Source of the DNA: Todiramphus chloris collaris
Taxonomy: Eukaryota; Chordata; Aves; Coraciiformes; Alcedinidae
NCBI GenBank assembly: GCA_025345505.1
Contig: JANVCC010000027.1
Coordinates: 929,679-993,678, forward strand
Direction of reading: 5' to 3'
Length of the DNA: 64,000 nucleotides
This document shows positions 47,401 through 62,199 of this stretch, in pieces. Each line of letters begins with the position of its first letter. Positions within the stretch are counted from its first letter, which is position 1. The notes under the pieces are model-generated. The model was not told the origin of the DNA, did no database searches, and worked only from the letters and a program-made list of their open reading frames with translations. A program made the position numbers and the translations under genes.

Positions 47401-50400
47401 CTGAAATCTGTTGGGGTATCTGAGTGCAGAATTTGACCCAGGGATTGATACATGGAAACATATCTTCCCAGTAAATCATTTAGTCTCTGTCTTCCCCCCG
47501 ATTCAGGATGATGGGTGTTTTGCTTGCTTGTTTTCTAATGCTGATTGATTTGAATGGCAGTGGGGCTGGCTGGTGTGTGAAGCTGCACTGCAGTCCTTTG
47601 GAAGAACCGCTTCTCAAAGTTTGCAAACCTGAGGAAAAGGAGATGGGCTGAGTGCTGTATCAGTCTTGTTCGTTTTTAATTGTAGAATGGATGTGTAAAC
47701 GCAGAACTAAGACAAGCAGAAGAATGCTTCCTGTATGTTTGTATGTTGCAAGTACTAGTTCATACCAGACTAAGTGCTGGATATCTGTAAGCAACCAGGT
47801 AGTACCCAAAGGTGTCTGGAAACTGTTTGGATTTCTCACTTCAGAAATATTTCCTATAAGCTCTTCAGCCAGAGAAATCCTGATTATTGTTGAGATGCTC
47901 CTAAACCCTCAGAACTATTTCTGTATGAATTACTGATCTGATGGGGTGGTCTGGATTGGTTTTCTGCTGCTGGATGCTGTTTGTGTTAATGCCTTCTGAT
48001 GAGTTGCTTTGTGTGCTGCGTGGAAGGGTCGCAGCAAATACTGGGATGCAAAGTGTAGAGAAATGGAAGATATTTTTACAGTGTCTACATGACACATTTG
48101 TGTGCCCTTGCCAGTGCTCAGCTGTCTGAGTGGGCTTAAGCTGGGAACTCCATGAGATCGGAAGGCTATGGGAGAAGTAAAAATGAACAAAAATGTATAT
48201 TGGTTGAAGAACAGGGAGTAACTGACTGACCTGGCATTGCAGTACTGTATGTTTTCAATGTGATCTGAGTTAGTCTGCAAGTCTTCAGTGTCACAGAATC
48301 GGGAGGTGTTTTGTTTCTACAATACAAAGGTCAGTGTGAGTACACATCCGCCTGAACGTGTGGTGTGCTGCATAACGTGAGCTAAGCATTTCTGTATGCA
48401 AATCACTGAGGATGAGCCCCTTCTGATGTGCTGTTTTGCAGGTGCAGCTCGGGTTGGCAGGATGTCTCCTTGAGTGGCTGTGAGATTGTGGTTGGGATTC
48501 ACATCTTCGCATGGTTCCCTTTAGGCTTGGGAAAGGGCAAGGCACAGAGATCAAGGGGCCACAGGCACTTAAGGTCTGATTAGGGCAGGATTTTTCTAGT
48601 GCTAGCAGTGCCAAATGACTGCTTAAACATTCATAGGGTAGCCTCAGAGGAGACACTAGAGCATCTGCCTGGAAGATGTAGATTCAGATCTTTTCAGGCA
48701 GTAGAGGTTGTTCCACAGATAGGTCAAGACTGACAAATGTGCAACCCTATGAAAGGAGCAGAGCAATGATATTACTGGCCAGATTTCTCAAACAGCTGTC
48801 TGAAAAATAAATTCGTAAAAAATATGTTCAGGTATGTATCTATGTTTAATTGATCATTGAATTTAGTTTTCAACATATATATGTACATAAATCATACATT
48901 AAAGAAATCTTCAGTCTAATTCCCACCAGCCCCCCTCCTTCCTTTGTGCGTTTTGATTCAGTTGTGGCAAAGGACTTCTCTGAAGGTGTCTGTCTATAAA
49001 GGGAGAGAATAAACATCAGCTTCCTTTTCTCCTTGTCTGTTGAGAGCTGGAAGGAACTGCCTTCCAAGGTGCGGGAGAAAAGCAGGGTAGAGAGGACTGT
49101 TCAATGTAATGCAAACAGGTGCTGGACAGTGTGTCGCAGTTGGGGGTTTGCTGCCTTCTGCAGTGGGAGGAGATGGTCACAGTGCTCGGCAGCTGCAGTG
49201 GTAACGGTGCAAGGGCTTTCCCAAACTGGCTGCTTCACGAGACTGACAGACAGAAGACTAACAGGTTTTTTTAAAGTACAGAGAGAACTTCTCTAACAAA
49301 CTTTTCCTAGTCCATGTGCAGCCACTGTATCATAGTAGCCTCTTTGTAGGGCATTAAAAAAAGTTATATAGACAAATAAAACCTTTGGCTCAAGACATGA
49401 TGCCAAAACAGTGACTGCAGAGGTATTAGGTGACTAGAGTAGTTGGCTTCCAGTGTTCTACATCGGCACTCAGATGTGTTACTGGAGGAAGGATTGACAG
49501 TAATGTAGACATTTAAGGAGATGAAATATAACAGTGAATTTACTGATTAGGCTCCTGTAATTACAGTTTATGCAGGAAGAAGCACTCCCAGGAGATTGCT
49601 GCAGGTAAGCAGCAGGAATGATGGTGCCTTTTTGTGCTGCTGAAATGTGGCTTTTCCCCAGATGTTTTCAAGTTAGAGAGAAAGCATCTGGAGGCTGCTT
49701 GTGCCTCCTGCACTGCCTGCTGCCAGGCAGCTCGATGGGCACCACTTCTCTCACCTGCCTGAGTGCCATCTTCCATTTACTCACCCTCCCTGGGTGAGAG
49801 TCCTCCTCTCACATCAGGTATTAGCATCAGGCTGAGATTTACCGAGGGACTGTTTGATGCTGTGACTTTACATGGAGTTGGACTCGGGTTTTACCACTTT
49901 GACAGCAGAAGGACTCAGGTCCATGTAGAACAGGTGAATCAAGCACATTGCAGCCCAGTTAAGGCACTACTATTGCTGGAAATTGCTGCGCTTGGACTGC
50001 CCGTTTCTCTCTGTACATGAGCATCACTCGTAAACTCTCTATTAAAACTAAATAGTATTTTGACTCATTGCCTCAGTGTTCTGTATTGTCTGCCAGTGTA
50101 AGTAAATCAGATACAAAATCAGAAGCTTAAAGATGGAAACCTCCTGTGCTTGCTAGTCTGAGATGTTACAGTATACTGGGGTTTGGAGATCACTGTTTTT
50201 CTGGGTGGGAGAGTTGGACTTTCAAAGAAGGATAAGAAACAAAAAAATCCATGTTGATTTCCATGCTGTACTGCTGGAAAAACTCAGACAGTTAGAAATA
50301 AATTAAGTCCAAAGCATTGTGAGAATTGGGGATAGGGCTGGGAGGATTCTGCACTGAGTGCTTATTTCAGTATGAAAAGCAGACATCTACTGACTGTAAA

Positions 50401-53400
50401 ATGTGTGAATTTCAGACTGACTTCCAGTCAGAAGGGAACGGACTGTCTCGCCTCGGTAGCCTGTTTGTTCCCTGTCTGTGGGTGTGGGTGGCACTGGCCC
50501 TGTGCAGGAGGCCAGCACACAGCAGAGGTACCACTTGAAGCTATTTGGAAATCCCAGAGCTGGGCATCAGTGGAATTCAAGAGGTTCCTCCTTCTCAGGG
50601 TCTCCCTGGCACAAAAGTGCCTACTGCTTCTGTCTCCTCTCAAGTGCCTGTGGGGCAATGCTGAACTTCCTTGGTGGATGTGCTGGTATTTAAAAAACCA
50701 TCTTGAAGTAAAATGTCCTGCATGCTGACCGTGGAGAACAGGCAGCTGTGTTCAGAGACCAGGAAAGATTGGAGCTTTCCCCAGACAGCAGCCTGTGTGG
50801 AGCTGGGTGGCCCTTGGACTGTGCAGTAATTAAGGAAAAAATCCACCCCAGAAGAAATGCATCAGTAGCACTAGGAGGAGGAGCCTTTAGTAGTTTTTTT
50901 CTTATTACTAACAGCAAAATTTGTTGGTGTAAAATTGGGGACAGAAATGAAATCAGATGTGAAATCCGACTTAGGTGTTTTCTATTGGTACATCTGCTTT
51001 GAAGTCAGTGGGGACTTAAACCGTATGGAGACCTGCCTGCCCCACGGGGACCAGAGGCCTTTCTCAGAAATCCCCTTCACAGGCTCAGAGGAAGCAAGTG
51101 GACAATGCAAAGTCATTGCAGCTTCACACAAGGTGTTAGAAAATGGAGTGAAGGGGATGGCTCTCTTGATTATTTAAAAAAAATTAAATTGCTGTGAGGT
51201 AATCTGTTGTTGTAGAAAAAAAAATCACCTTTTGTTCTGTGCTAAGGAGATAGCATTGGGAAAGGTAAGACTGTTCCAGCCTTGTTTTCCCTTGTTCTTA
51301 ATCTCCAATTTTGTTCTTTTTTGGACAAAGTTGGGACATCTGAAATATAAGAGGAGTAATTTGGTGTGGGTGTGTTACCTGATTCCTGTTCATCTTTCCC
51401 GCAATAATAATTCTCTCCAAGGATCCTTTTCCCCATCGTTTTTGAGACTTCTTAAACAGGACAGGCAGGTCTAGGGCTACACTGGTCATGGTAGGGCTGG
51501 TTGCTAAAGCTCTTCCCCAACCGCCCCTTACCTAGCAAGCAATTTTCTTCCTATTTCCCACAAAAGCAGTTAGACTTTGCAGTTGCTCTGCCAGGAAGTA
51601 TTTAATCTGTGACCTGATCTTCCTCTGAACAAACAGGAAAGCTGTGGGGGTCGTTTAATTGTGGCTGACCTGGCCCTCCAAGGGCAGTGGGCTTGTTGCC
51701 TGGAAGCAGTGGTGGTCGCCCAGTAGCGTGCAGGGGCTGGAAGCCTGGTCCGAAATCGGTGCTCCCGCAGCAGTTGAGGCCATTGTGTAGTGTTCCGAGG
51801 GAATTCAAAGCAACAAGAGACAACTCTGGGAGGCAAGAAATCTCTGGAAGCCACATGTGTAACTGAAGGACAAGTTAAGGGATCTTCTCTGAAATTTCAA
51901 TCGAAATTTAAGTAGAGGAATCCCTCAAAAAACAATGAAAATTTTAAGTGCATTGGAACAGCTTTATGGGAGAAAACCAAAAGAAGTATTTTGCATTTCA
52001 AAAGCCAAAGAGATGAAAATTCTCTTCATAATGGCCAAGAGCTGTAAGATAGGACTTAGAGTACCATGCATGTCATGCTTTTAAAATGAAAACCTTGCAG
52101 AGTACAGGTTGATCAAGTCATTTTAATGAACCTGCAATGAACGACTGACTGTCTCTTAACAGGCTAGCGGTTGAGTGTGAAGGTAACTGGGGAATACACA
52201 GTGCAGTGACCCAAACCCTCTGTGTTCTGTGGACAGAAAGCTGTCATGAGACATGAACCTGCAGTAGCACTGGCCAGCTGCTAAACTTTGGTGTTATTGC
52301 TCGAAGGAGAGGTGTTGGCTTGGGTCTAAATGCCAACAGCTAGCTGTTCTGTCACTGATTTAGTTCCTTGAAGTACCGAGTTCTGGGAGTGATACTGATG
52401 AGAGGATCTCTGGTACTGGTGCTTTCTTGTGGCACTGCCACAGCAGATGAAAACAATCTGATCTCCAGTAGTATCAGCTCTGGGGAATGAGGAATGAATC
52501 CCAGTTAGAACACTTGATCGGGGTGAAATGGCTGGGGCTTTGTCTGGGGTTTGGGTGTCTGTGCTGACACTCTAGTCTCTCTAGCTACCTACAGTATCAT
52601 GGTCAGGGTGGATCACACCCCAGCACAGGCAGTGAGTTGCAGACCCTGCTAAAGCACCAAGAGGGAGCGTGGAGGTCATGCCAGGAAGCCTGTTAGGACC
52701 AGAAAAAGGGATTTTCCTGCTGGGCAATGGAACATTCTGTCAGGTATTTGAAAGATAAGGATATTTCTAGTGGATGAACAGCTAGGATTCAGATGATATC
52801 CCATAGGGAAAGGGGTTTTATCTTCACTCTTCCAGCAATAAATTTAAGCTATTTGCTAGCAATGATAGCCAAGGGAAGGAATACTGCTTGGACTCTTTCT
52901 GATTTTTCAGAAAGCATGTTTGGTGAACTGTGCCTGCCAGTGACCCCTTGTTCAGGGGACTGGAATCCAGCTGCACTGCTTCCCTTCTGTGCCTTGCTCT
53001 GCAGCCATGGAAGGGAGATGTTTAATTATACATGGTTTTTTAAATCTGGCACCGAATGGCTTTGAAATGTTGCCAATAATGACATTCTGAAATAATTTTC
53101 TCGCTGCTTCAGAGAGAATAAGTACCAGAGTGCCAGCAAACACCTTCCTTTTCTCTGTGACTGACAGAAGCTGTTTTAAGCAGGTAGAATGTAGTCAGAA
53201 ATGTCAGTGTGCTGCATCCAAAATGCTTTGTGACCTGAATAGCATTCTGCTGGTAAACAGCAAAACATGGGCTGTGGGTGGAGTTGCCTCTGGCATTTCA
53301 GGTAGCCACAGTCTTGCATCTGCTGTGCATCTCCCCAGCTCCTGGCACTCTTCTTCGGGGGTTGGTATGGTAGCACTGCTGTAGCTGGTGGTGTTTTCAG

Positions 53401-56400
53401 TGAGTAGCTCCCCAGGCACAGAGAAGCAGGTGCAAGCAGGTTTGTTTTACCACATACACAGGGGGTGTGTGTGTGTTTTGTGAGGAAATTTCTTCTGTTC
53501 CCCTGCTCAGTCCTGCTATGACAGCCGGTATGGCCTGTTTTGTCCTAGCAGCTCTAAACCGCAGAGAAATCCTTTGCATTCTTTCACTGAAGTTGTTCCC
53601 AAAGTTGCACCCATCAGTTGTACAGAATTAGTCTTACTATCATACTGGCTGATTCTTTTTTTTACTTGATGTGTTCATTAGGAAGATCCAGTCTGGGTTC
53701 CCACGAAAGTGTCTGTAGATTATCCTAATCCAGGCAGTGAGTTCAGTTGAAAAAAAGCAGACCAGGATGGAGTGGCTGTCGGGGAGCTGATGAGGTGGGG
53801 TGAGGTGCTGCTGACGCTTCCTTCCCTCCACGTCATTTGTTGACTTGTGGATGTGATGCCCAAGTGATACAGGATACCTGGGCTCAGGTTGCCTCTGCTT
53901 GCTCGAGCATGGGAATGTCAGCCTGGACCTTGGGACAACTGCAGTCACTCGGACAACTGCCAAATTGCTGCTTGGTGAATTTAGTTCTTTAGTTTTTCAT
54001 TAAAATCCTCTGCCACCCCCAACTCCTCTCTGCCCCTACAAACACAAACCCCAAAGCAAGTGAGAAAACAATTTTGTCTATAGGGAAAGGGGGTTCTTGA
54101 CCCGAAACAAATGCTTCCATCTTGCGTAACACTTAAGATCAATTCAGTTTTGGGACTGATGTGAAATACTTGTAGCTCTTCAGTGAGCCATGACATGGAT
54201 TATTCACATGTAGGAGGTTTTGTGCTGTGTTTGAAAGGCAGGCATTTTATGGGAGGTTTTATGTTAACTTTTGGCTTCTCAGGAAGTCAGATGAGACTGG
54301 AGTCTACCTGATCTCTCTCCTTGGCACAGACTGGGGATAATGTATTTGCACTGAGCAATTCACAGCAAGAAAACATAGGAGAAAGAAGCGCTTTTCTTTT
54401 GCCCACAGCCTGTCTGCTCTGCCTGCCTGTCAGGCGGGGTTGGATGGGCAGGAGGCTTCTCTGGCTTTTGCTGGTGCATGTGAGAGCAGAGAACAGCCCT
54501 GTGTGGAGCTAGCAGCTTGGAAACTGTGAATGGCCCCTAGGAATGGTAGCTGTGCATCCATCAAGGTCCTGGGGTAAAAGTAGGAAAGGAGGAGGAAACA
54601 TTTGAGAAACTTGGCAGTCGAAGGGGAGCTGAGCTTTAGTTCTCAAAAGAGTTTTTAAATTGTTGCCAGAAAACCCTTCCTCTGCCCCAGTAGCCTCATG
54701 TACCTGGAGGAAAAGTTGTTAATGGTTTAATGGGACTCCAGACTCCCTTTTCTACTGAGAAAGTTGGTGTACTCTTTCAAAGGCACTAAAAAAAGTACTA
54801 TTTTTTTCTTTAATGTGTATGTTGGATTAATTATATGACTATTTTAGATTTTTCTCCAGATGTGAATGTAACCATTTTCCAGAGCTAACTGTAGTCAGGT
54901 GGCGAGTCCTGTTCTGTGTGCAGCGTTCCTTGCTGGATGCCACAAGGTGACCAGTGTCCTGTTCAGTGCCTGGAGCAGGCAAGACCTCTGCCTTGTTCCT
55001 TATAGGCCTTTCTTGTTCAGCTCCTGAGGCCAGCAAGGAAGGTGCTTGTTAATATGGTCAGCTGACTTCCAAGGCTCTGTACCTTGATCCACTTGCAGCG
55101 GCTCTGCAGCAGGCAGGGAACTTTAGCTGTGTGCAGCCTTCCTGTCCAGAGGCCACTGAGGGGGACGCCAAGACGCTTCCTCTGCTTGTCCCCCCAAACG
55201 TGGGGTCTCTTGTGGAATTCCCCGGCAGTGTCATGCCTTCCTCCCCGTGAAATTGCCAAATTACGGGGCTGACACAGCAGGCTTCCCTCTGTAATTCTGC
55301 CTTGAGAAGCTGGATGATGCACTGGGTACTGTAACATAGGAAAAAAACTCCCCAGATTAGGTTTACTGGTGTTCCTGGAGAACATACCCAGGACTGCTTT
55401 TTTTCTGACATTTGATGCTCAACTTTGCCATTCTAGATGCAGCTCTTATCTGATCCCCAGAAGCTGACTGGAATACATTAAGTTGGATGCTCATAACAGT
55501 TTTCTCACTGATCAGCCTGGCTGAATTTTCCATGATATGTATGATGTGTTTATGCTATTTCCACTAATAGTTTTCCAGTTACTGCATTTTTATTGTGTTT
55601 ATCTGTACATATTTGGAGACAGGTTTGAAATTGTTAGACTAAGTAAAATGAGCATAGGTGGCTTTGAAAAAGGGTTAAACATAAGTGTAATAAGATAACC
55701 TAGAGTTATGTTAGAAAGGATTAAAAACATGAGAGATATAAATCCCTGTGCCTCAGGGGATAATTGATGGGAGTTTAAAAAGGAATTTCCCTGATGGATA
55801 AATTAGTCTATAATTGCCCCCATAGGGACTGGCTCCTTAAGCATCTGATGCTGGTGTCAGTCAGTACCATGCTTGATGGACCTTCCCACTAATTTGGGGT
55901 GGCGAGTCTCATATTGTCACTGCTCTAGTGCTGTGGTGGATGTCATGTTCCTTTCTGGCAATGTAAATATGTTTATTGTTTAGTGATAGGATGTTACAGT
56001 AATACATTGTATCTTACTGTTTATGTGATAAAGATCACTGTGTAATAAACAGCACATGTAATTGATGGTACTGTGTAACAACAGCTCTTGGATTTGCACC
56101 TTACGAGGAGGGAAGGTCTCTCCCTTACCACCAAAGGCATTAGGTGACATATTTCAGGATAAAACTCTTTCTATTTTTAAGTTTTTAATAGAGTTTCGAC
56201 TTGGGGCCCTTTGACACTGTGGTGACCGTTAAACCCAGGATGGCATTCCTCGTGTTACCACTCTGAGTGGTGGATTTCCCATGTGAAGCTTCCATGGGCT
56301 TTGATGGGAAGGGCCTCAGGCAGGAAAGCAAGATAACCATGAAAGCCTTACACACCTCTCAGGCATCTTTGGGAGGGCTGGGGTGGAAGAAGGTTCATAG

Positions 56401-59400
56401 GACTGGGGCTCCATGCATTAGACCTGAGCTGCTGCTCAGGAGCCTTGTCTAACTCCAGAACAGTCAAGGTGGCAGCTAAGGAAAACATTTAGAGAACAAA
56501 GACAAAAGATGTTGTTTCCTTCCCTTTGAATGATCTGCTAGAAGCTCCTCATGTCTCTTCTGAGTAGTTGACAAGTGACTGTTGGAAAAACTGTTACCTT
56601 CTGAATATGTGGTATCCCTGGTGAGGGTTACAGTGCTGGACCAGGGCTGCTCCTGAGCAGTCACTTCGAAGCTTTGCTATGTGTTAACGGCAAACTAACA
56701 CCATGGTGAAAAAAAACCCAAACATTCCTTGTCGGGTACAGGTTCAGCTCTCCAGTTGGTATGCAGTCTTCTCCCACTTCTGGTGGTTGTTAGAAGTGTT
56801 TAACTGCAAAGCTATCTGTGCCGTTTTCCCTGCCTGCTCTAAGGCTCGCTGGTAGTTGCTCTCTTGCTTGAGTTTTGACTAATTGTCATGCTCCTTGAGC
56901 AGTGCCCACCGAGAGCCAAATTGTCCCCAGGGTAAGAGGCTGAACATGCAGTGGGCTGTTAGTCCCTTCTGCAGTGCAGGGGAAATAGAGCCTGCTCTAG
57001 AACATGTACTCTTCTGCAAATGACCTCAGGTTCTTACATTATTAGATTTTTTCTTTTAATTCAGCTACATCTAATTTATTTTAAGAACTGGATTTCATTT
57101 CCATGTGTGTGATTGCTGTAGACTTGGCAGTCAACTGGAACTGTGAACTCTGCCTTCAGACAATATTTTGGGCAGCCAGATTGATTGTTTTCTTGCTCAG
57201 GTTCAGCAGGGATGTAAAAACTGGCAGTAGAAGACTCACCCTAGTAAGTCTAGGTGGAGACAACTAAACACTGTGGCAAAGAAATTTCTGATCTCTCATG
57301 GAGTATTTCCCTTCCTAGCTCAGAGAGTTTGGAATTCACTCCCCAGGATGGATTGCTTCCAGTGTAGTGCTTACCTTTTGATAATTAAAATACTTAGGGA
57401 CTGGTCCTGGCCCTTGTTTGAACCATGGTTTCGTGTGTGCTGATGAGACACGTGCCTCTGGCCTGGCCGAGCAACTGCAACCCTACTAACAAAAAATAAA
57501 TGTAAAACCAGTGGCTCTTGTGTCCTCTTGAGTATTCATGGCTTCTGTTCTATTTCATATTTACATACTAATGTTTGCTTTTGCATTCACTTAGCAAAAG
57601 GTTGTCTTAAGGGAATTCTCTAAATGAGTGGTTATCTCTTTCCAATTAACAAACTACACAACAGATTTGTGCATCGGGTTCTTAAGTGAAAATGTTATGA
57701 TAGAACAATCTGAAAGTTCTTCCCACAAGTGCAATTTTTTACATATGAATACATGCAAGAGTGAAATGTGTCACTTGTTTTGCTACCAACATGAGATCTA
57801 AAAGTCAGGTTGAATGAAATGTTTGCTAGAGGTCATGAACTTCATTTACCCTGTGAGTTGGCTTGGTCAGCCTTCAGTCCTGTTTTGTGTAGGAAAGAGA
57901 AGGTCTTGAAGATGAACTTCAAAATGACTGCACCTAGACTGCATATCTTTTCTGTGTGCTAATGAGCATTTGGTGCTGGGGCAGGAAGAAGGCCAAGCCA
58001 CTCAGCAGCAAACTCCATTGCTGTATCTGCCCCATGAGGGCACTGCTGGAGTTAGACTGCAGCTGGCTCTTGTCACTGCTTTCCATGCCCTGTGTAGAGC
58101 TGACATTGTCCCAGAAAAACTGTGAAGTCGACATAACATCTGCAGTTTGGGTATTGGTGGTAAAAGGTGAGCATTTTGACACTGGAGTGTCCTCTCATAT
58201 TGATAATGTGAGGCAAGAATGGAGGCATTTCCCTGCTGCTCCCTCTGCAATAAAAAGGGTGTTTCAGCCTGCAGGTGTAGTAAAGGAGGGCAGGTCTCTC
58301 TTGACAGCTCCTTGTGCCACAGGAAAGAATTGGGTGTGTTAGAATGCAGAAAGGAAATAAGCATCTGCTGATGGATAAATGGCAGGGCACTGTTTTCCTG
58401 CAAGGAAAGAAAAAACTTTTAGCAACTGTCTCTAGGCAAGCTTTCTTGCAAACAATGTGTGTTACCCTGCCCCCATACATTAAAAAAATGAAAGGAGTGA
58501 AGTGTTATTGAGTCCTGTGAGTTTTGGCCATTTATCACCCGTGGTTCTCTAACTGTGATTCATGGGGAGCAGTCAGACTGTTCAATGGCCATCAGGCTCT
58601 GCCTTTGTGGAGTGAGGGTCTTGTGCTACTGTTGTGGGTTGCAACATAAATCATACTGGCTGATTCCAGGTATGCTGGGTTTTTCTCTGATCCGGGCTCA
58701 CTTTTCTTTTTGCCTGTAGTTGTATCTTCCCACTTTTGCTTCATAGATACTTGTATCTTTGTGCTGGGCAGTTACTGACTGACGGCAGTTGAGAAGCCCT
58801 GGGAAGTTTGGCTTGGGGGTCCTGTGAGGAGCAGAGCTCCTGGCAGGAGCCACGTGGCCTGGGAGCAGGTATGGGAGAAAGGATGGGTGGACTTGTGTGT
58901 TCTACCTGCCTGGCATGAGATGAGTGCATGGTTTTAACACTGGAAGGTTTAACCTGCGTTTTATTTAAGATTAGTTGTTTTCTCAGCCTACCATGCTCAT
59001 CTCCTTCACGTCAGCCCGGATACTTTATCTGCAAGACCCACGTTTGAATTTTCCTGGCCTCCTTCTTCTCTTCAAACTCCTATTGCTTTGGAAGAGCACT
59101 GGGATTGGTCTGGGTGTCTAGAAATATAAACCAGAATTTCACACCGATTCCAGTGGTAAAATAGGATCAAACTAACATTCAAACTTTGAGCTTAAGTTTG
59201 AATATGTCTTTGAGAAGTAAATATAGGGAGCATGTTTGTGGCAACACAGTTGAAAATAGCTCAGTTATTTACTGTTTCTGGTGGCTCTTGTGGAAGAGCA
59301 AGCTGCATTTCCTTAGGCTGCAGTCATTTTTAATAGCTATCAAAAGTGTATCTGACTTATTCAGTGATTTTAGGCAGATTATTTAGGGCTTGACATGGTA

Positions 59401-61936
59401 ATGGTGACAGCAGGCAGAGTTTTAATCTTACCTCTGATATGAGAATCTCCCAGTGGCCTCTGCCCTGAGCACCGATGACTGTCCTTTTTCTTGCCTCAGT
59501 GTTATCTTAAATACTCCCTTTTCACCACGAACATCTGATGACCTTGCCAAGTATCTGAGGAGAATTCTTGCTTATATCACATTGGAAAAACCCAAACAAA
59601 ACAAGAACAACTGTTAGTTGCTTTAGCATGTAGCTTCTCAAAACGTTGTGCCTCTCAGCGTAGCAGGCTAGACTGTGCTATTTGCTCTGTTCTTTGAGAG
59701 CTTTAACTAAGTGCCTGTTTAATCCTTCTACCCAACTGTTTCATCCTTTAAAAAATAGATTTGATGCATGTTAAGTGTACTGAATCCTATACTGTGCTGT
59801 GGAGCTGTCAGGAGATAGTTTTTATTGGTGTGGGAACTTCTGTAAGCACCTCTGTAAGAACGCAGTGTTTAAGTGCTGTGTTAGCCTGGAATAAAGGAAT
59901 AATCCATGCTGCCTGTAGCCTCCAGAATGTTGTCAATTTATACTTCTCTTTTAAGTTCCTTACAAAGCATCTCCTGAATTTTTTTGGTCATTCTGGTTTT
60001 GAGATGATAAGTGTTTTGCAGGATAAATGTCTTTGATAGTACCAAAGGTGTGTTGGATGTGTAGAAATGTGTTGTAACTCTTCAGGGGTTTACATTTACA
60101 AGCAAATTCTGTGCTTATAATACTGCTTGTTGAATAAATCTTTCACTTTTTTCCTGACACTCCCACAACTCTCCATGTGTTTGGATGCCCCTCTGCCCTC
60201 ATTTTTTTTATATGAAATCAAGTCAGTGAGTTGAAGCTTCCCTGAAATAATGGCTGGTTACCCCTTTGTGCCTCCTGTGCTCTCTCCAGGGTTGCTTTAT
60301 AACTTTTATAACTTTCAGGATTCACCACCTCCTTGAAATTTACTTTACTCTGGCCTAGAGCTTTACAGAGAGATGTGAGAAGGCTCAAACATTTGCTTGT
60401 AGCGGGGGATGTTTGTATTTTCCAAAGTAGGATGCTTCACCAATACAATAAAAGAAGCTCAAACACAAGCTGATAGATCTTGATGAGAACATAAATTGAC
60501 TTGTTTTGCTTGGTGGAAACCCCCCTGACCTAAAACATGTCATTCCATCTGGCAGCGTGTTGCACTAGAGGAGAAGAAAAAAACCATGGTGCCTTTAGAG
60601 TTACTTCTGCAGTCCTTTACGTAGCACCTAGTCTGTACCCTGGCTTAAAAGATAAACCAGTTTGCTACTTGACATCAGAGATCAATAAATTCTTAAGTCA
60701 AAAGTAGGTAAATAAAATGTTATGGAAAACTTCACCTTGATTCTGTTTTTACTCCTGTTTAATCACCAAAGAATGGCAGACTAACAAGAAGGTTTTACTC
60801 CTAGATCCATCACACACCAGGTGTATTTTAGCCTGCTGTCTGTTGATGGAATGAGTGTGGATCAGCTTTATACTGGTCTTTCCAACATCATGCTGATGGT
60901 GTTCAGCTTTGACTGGTTTCCTGATGCATACTAGTTGTTCCAGGCATTTTATTTCTTAAATAAAGCACAGAATAAATCAGATCATAAATGAGAATCACAA
61001 CCAGTGCCACTTAGGAAATACCTCAAATATTCTACTGCACTTAGCAAAAGCCTCAAACAAGCACACAGGGAAGGATGTCATGAGTCATTTCTTTTCTAGA
61101 AGTGAGGTGATTTTCATGTATTTCTTCTAAAATGTGTTTTCCTTGCTTTTTGTGATAAAATTCCACAAAAATGGAGGAATATGTTCAGTTGTGATGCAGT
61201 TTCTAAAAGCAGCTGAATCTTAACGTGCCTGATACCCTCTACTAATTCCTCTTGCTACACAAGAGATGTCATTGTCCAAAATGGTTTTACTTCACTGCTT
61301 TGCACAAACATTTAGCTTCATGAGGATCTTTTCCCTGCGGATTAGTAGTGTCCTGGGGGTCTGTGGTTGCTTACCGGACAAACATGGCATGACACTACCC
61401 CTGGAGGCTAGTCCCCAGTGGTGACATGAACTCTGGTGGAAGAAGGAACAGGGGTATTTGTAAGAATATATTGCAATGATAATGTTGTGGAAATGACCAA
61501 GCACTTTGAGGCAGCAAATACTTTTTTCCTTTCTACCAGCTGAAGGGAAACCTTAGAGCATTTTCTATACGAAGCTAACTTGCCATTAAAATTTAATTGT
61601 GTACCTCAGTCCTCTCAGCTGAAGAGAGGAGCTGCTGTGTGAGAACACTGCAGTAGCCTTGGCTTCTTCCAGAGCTGCCCCCAAGCATGGAGACAAAAAA
61701 AACCACGTAGATTTCCTCTGGAGTCATACAGTTGTATCTGTTAAACAGATAAATGTTACTAATGGATCATACACACAAATTCTGAGCACTGAAAAAACAC
61801 AAGGTTAGGGTTTTTTAAAGGTGTACAATTAGTGAAACAGATGCAGATAATACATTTAGATTTTATTATTTGATACCAAGTATATGTGAATGAACATAGA
61901 AAACTGAATATCTCTTTCCAAGCTCAAAGGGGTATA
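41473..61936. other. Long noncoding stretch, no gene recognised
   Basis: About 20 kb with no recognisable exon, RNA gene or interspersed repeat. Minor simple repeats include a GGA-rich patch near 44480-44498 and (GT)n at 53465-53476. A strong 3' splice-like site (TTTTTGTTTTTCTTTCTCAG) ends at 46992. Unusually few stops occur in several frames at 57934-58480. CpG is sparse throughout, as in old unselected vertebrate DNA. Confidence 0.55.
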
Positions 61937-61951
61937 TTTTTTTTTTTTTTT
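61937..61951. repeat. Poly-T tract (15 T)
   Basis: A run of fifteen thymines following GGTATA. No retrotransposon is attached. Confidence 0.88.
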
Positions 61952-62175
61952 CCAAAGGAATAGCCTATTAAAGTAGCTAATATCTCATTCTAGAGAGAAA
62001 TGAGAAGTTCACCAAACATCTGCTGAAAACATTAGGTCTGGTCAAAATGAAGCTTACAAGCCCTAAACTACTTCCTCTGTCTCGTTTGGAGGTAGGCTCA
62101 TGCATGGAAAAAGCTATCTGTCTGTTAGGTAGGAAAAGTGTCTGCTCTGGACTGAGAAGAATATAGATTTGTTTC

Positions 62176-62199
62176 TTTTTTTTTTTTTTTTTTTTTTTT
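62176..62199. repeat. Poly-T tract (24 T)
   Basis: The longest homopolymer in the window. On the minus strand it is a 24-A run, but no retrocopy body with flanking duplication was recognised upstream of it. Confidence 0.9.

Noticed and set aside
57934..58480. Four overlapping open frames of 82-135 codons on both strands
   Set aside because: None has a recognisable domain or splice context. Simultaneous openness on both strands points to locally low stop density, not to a gene.
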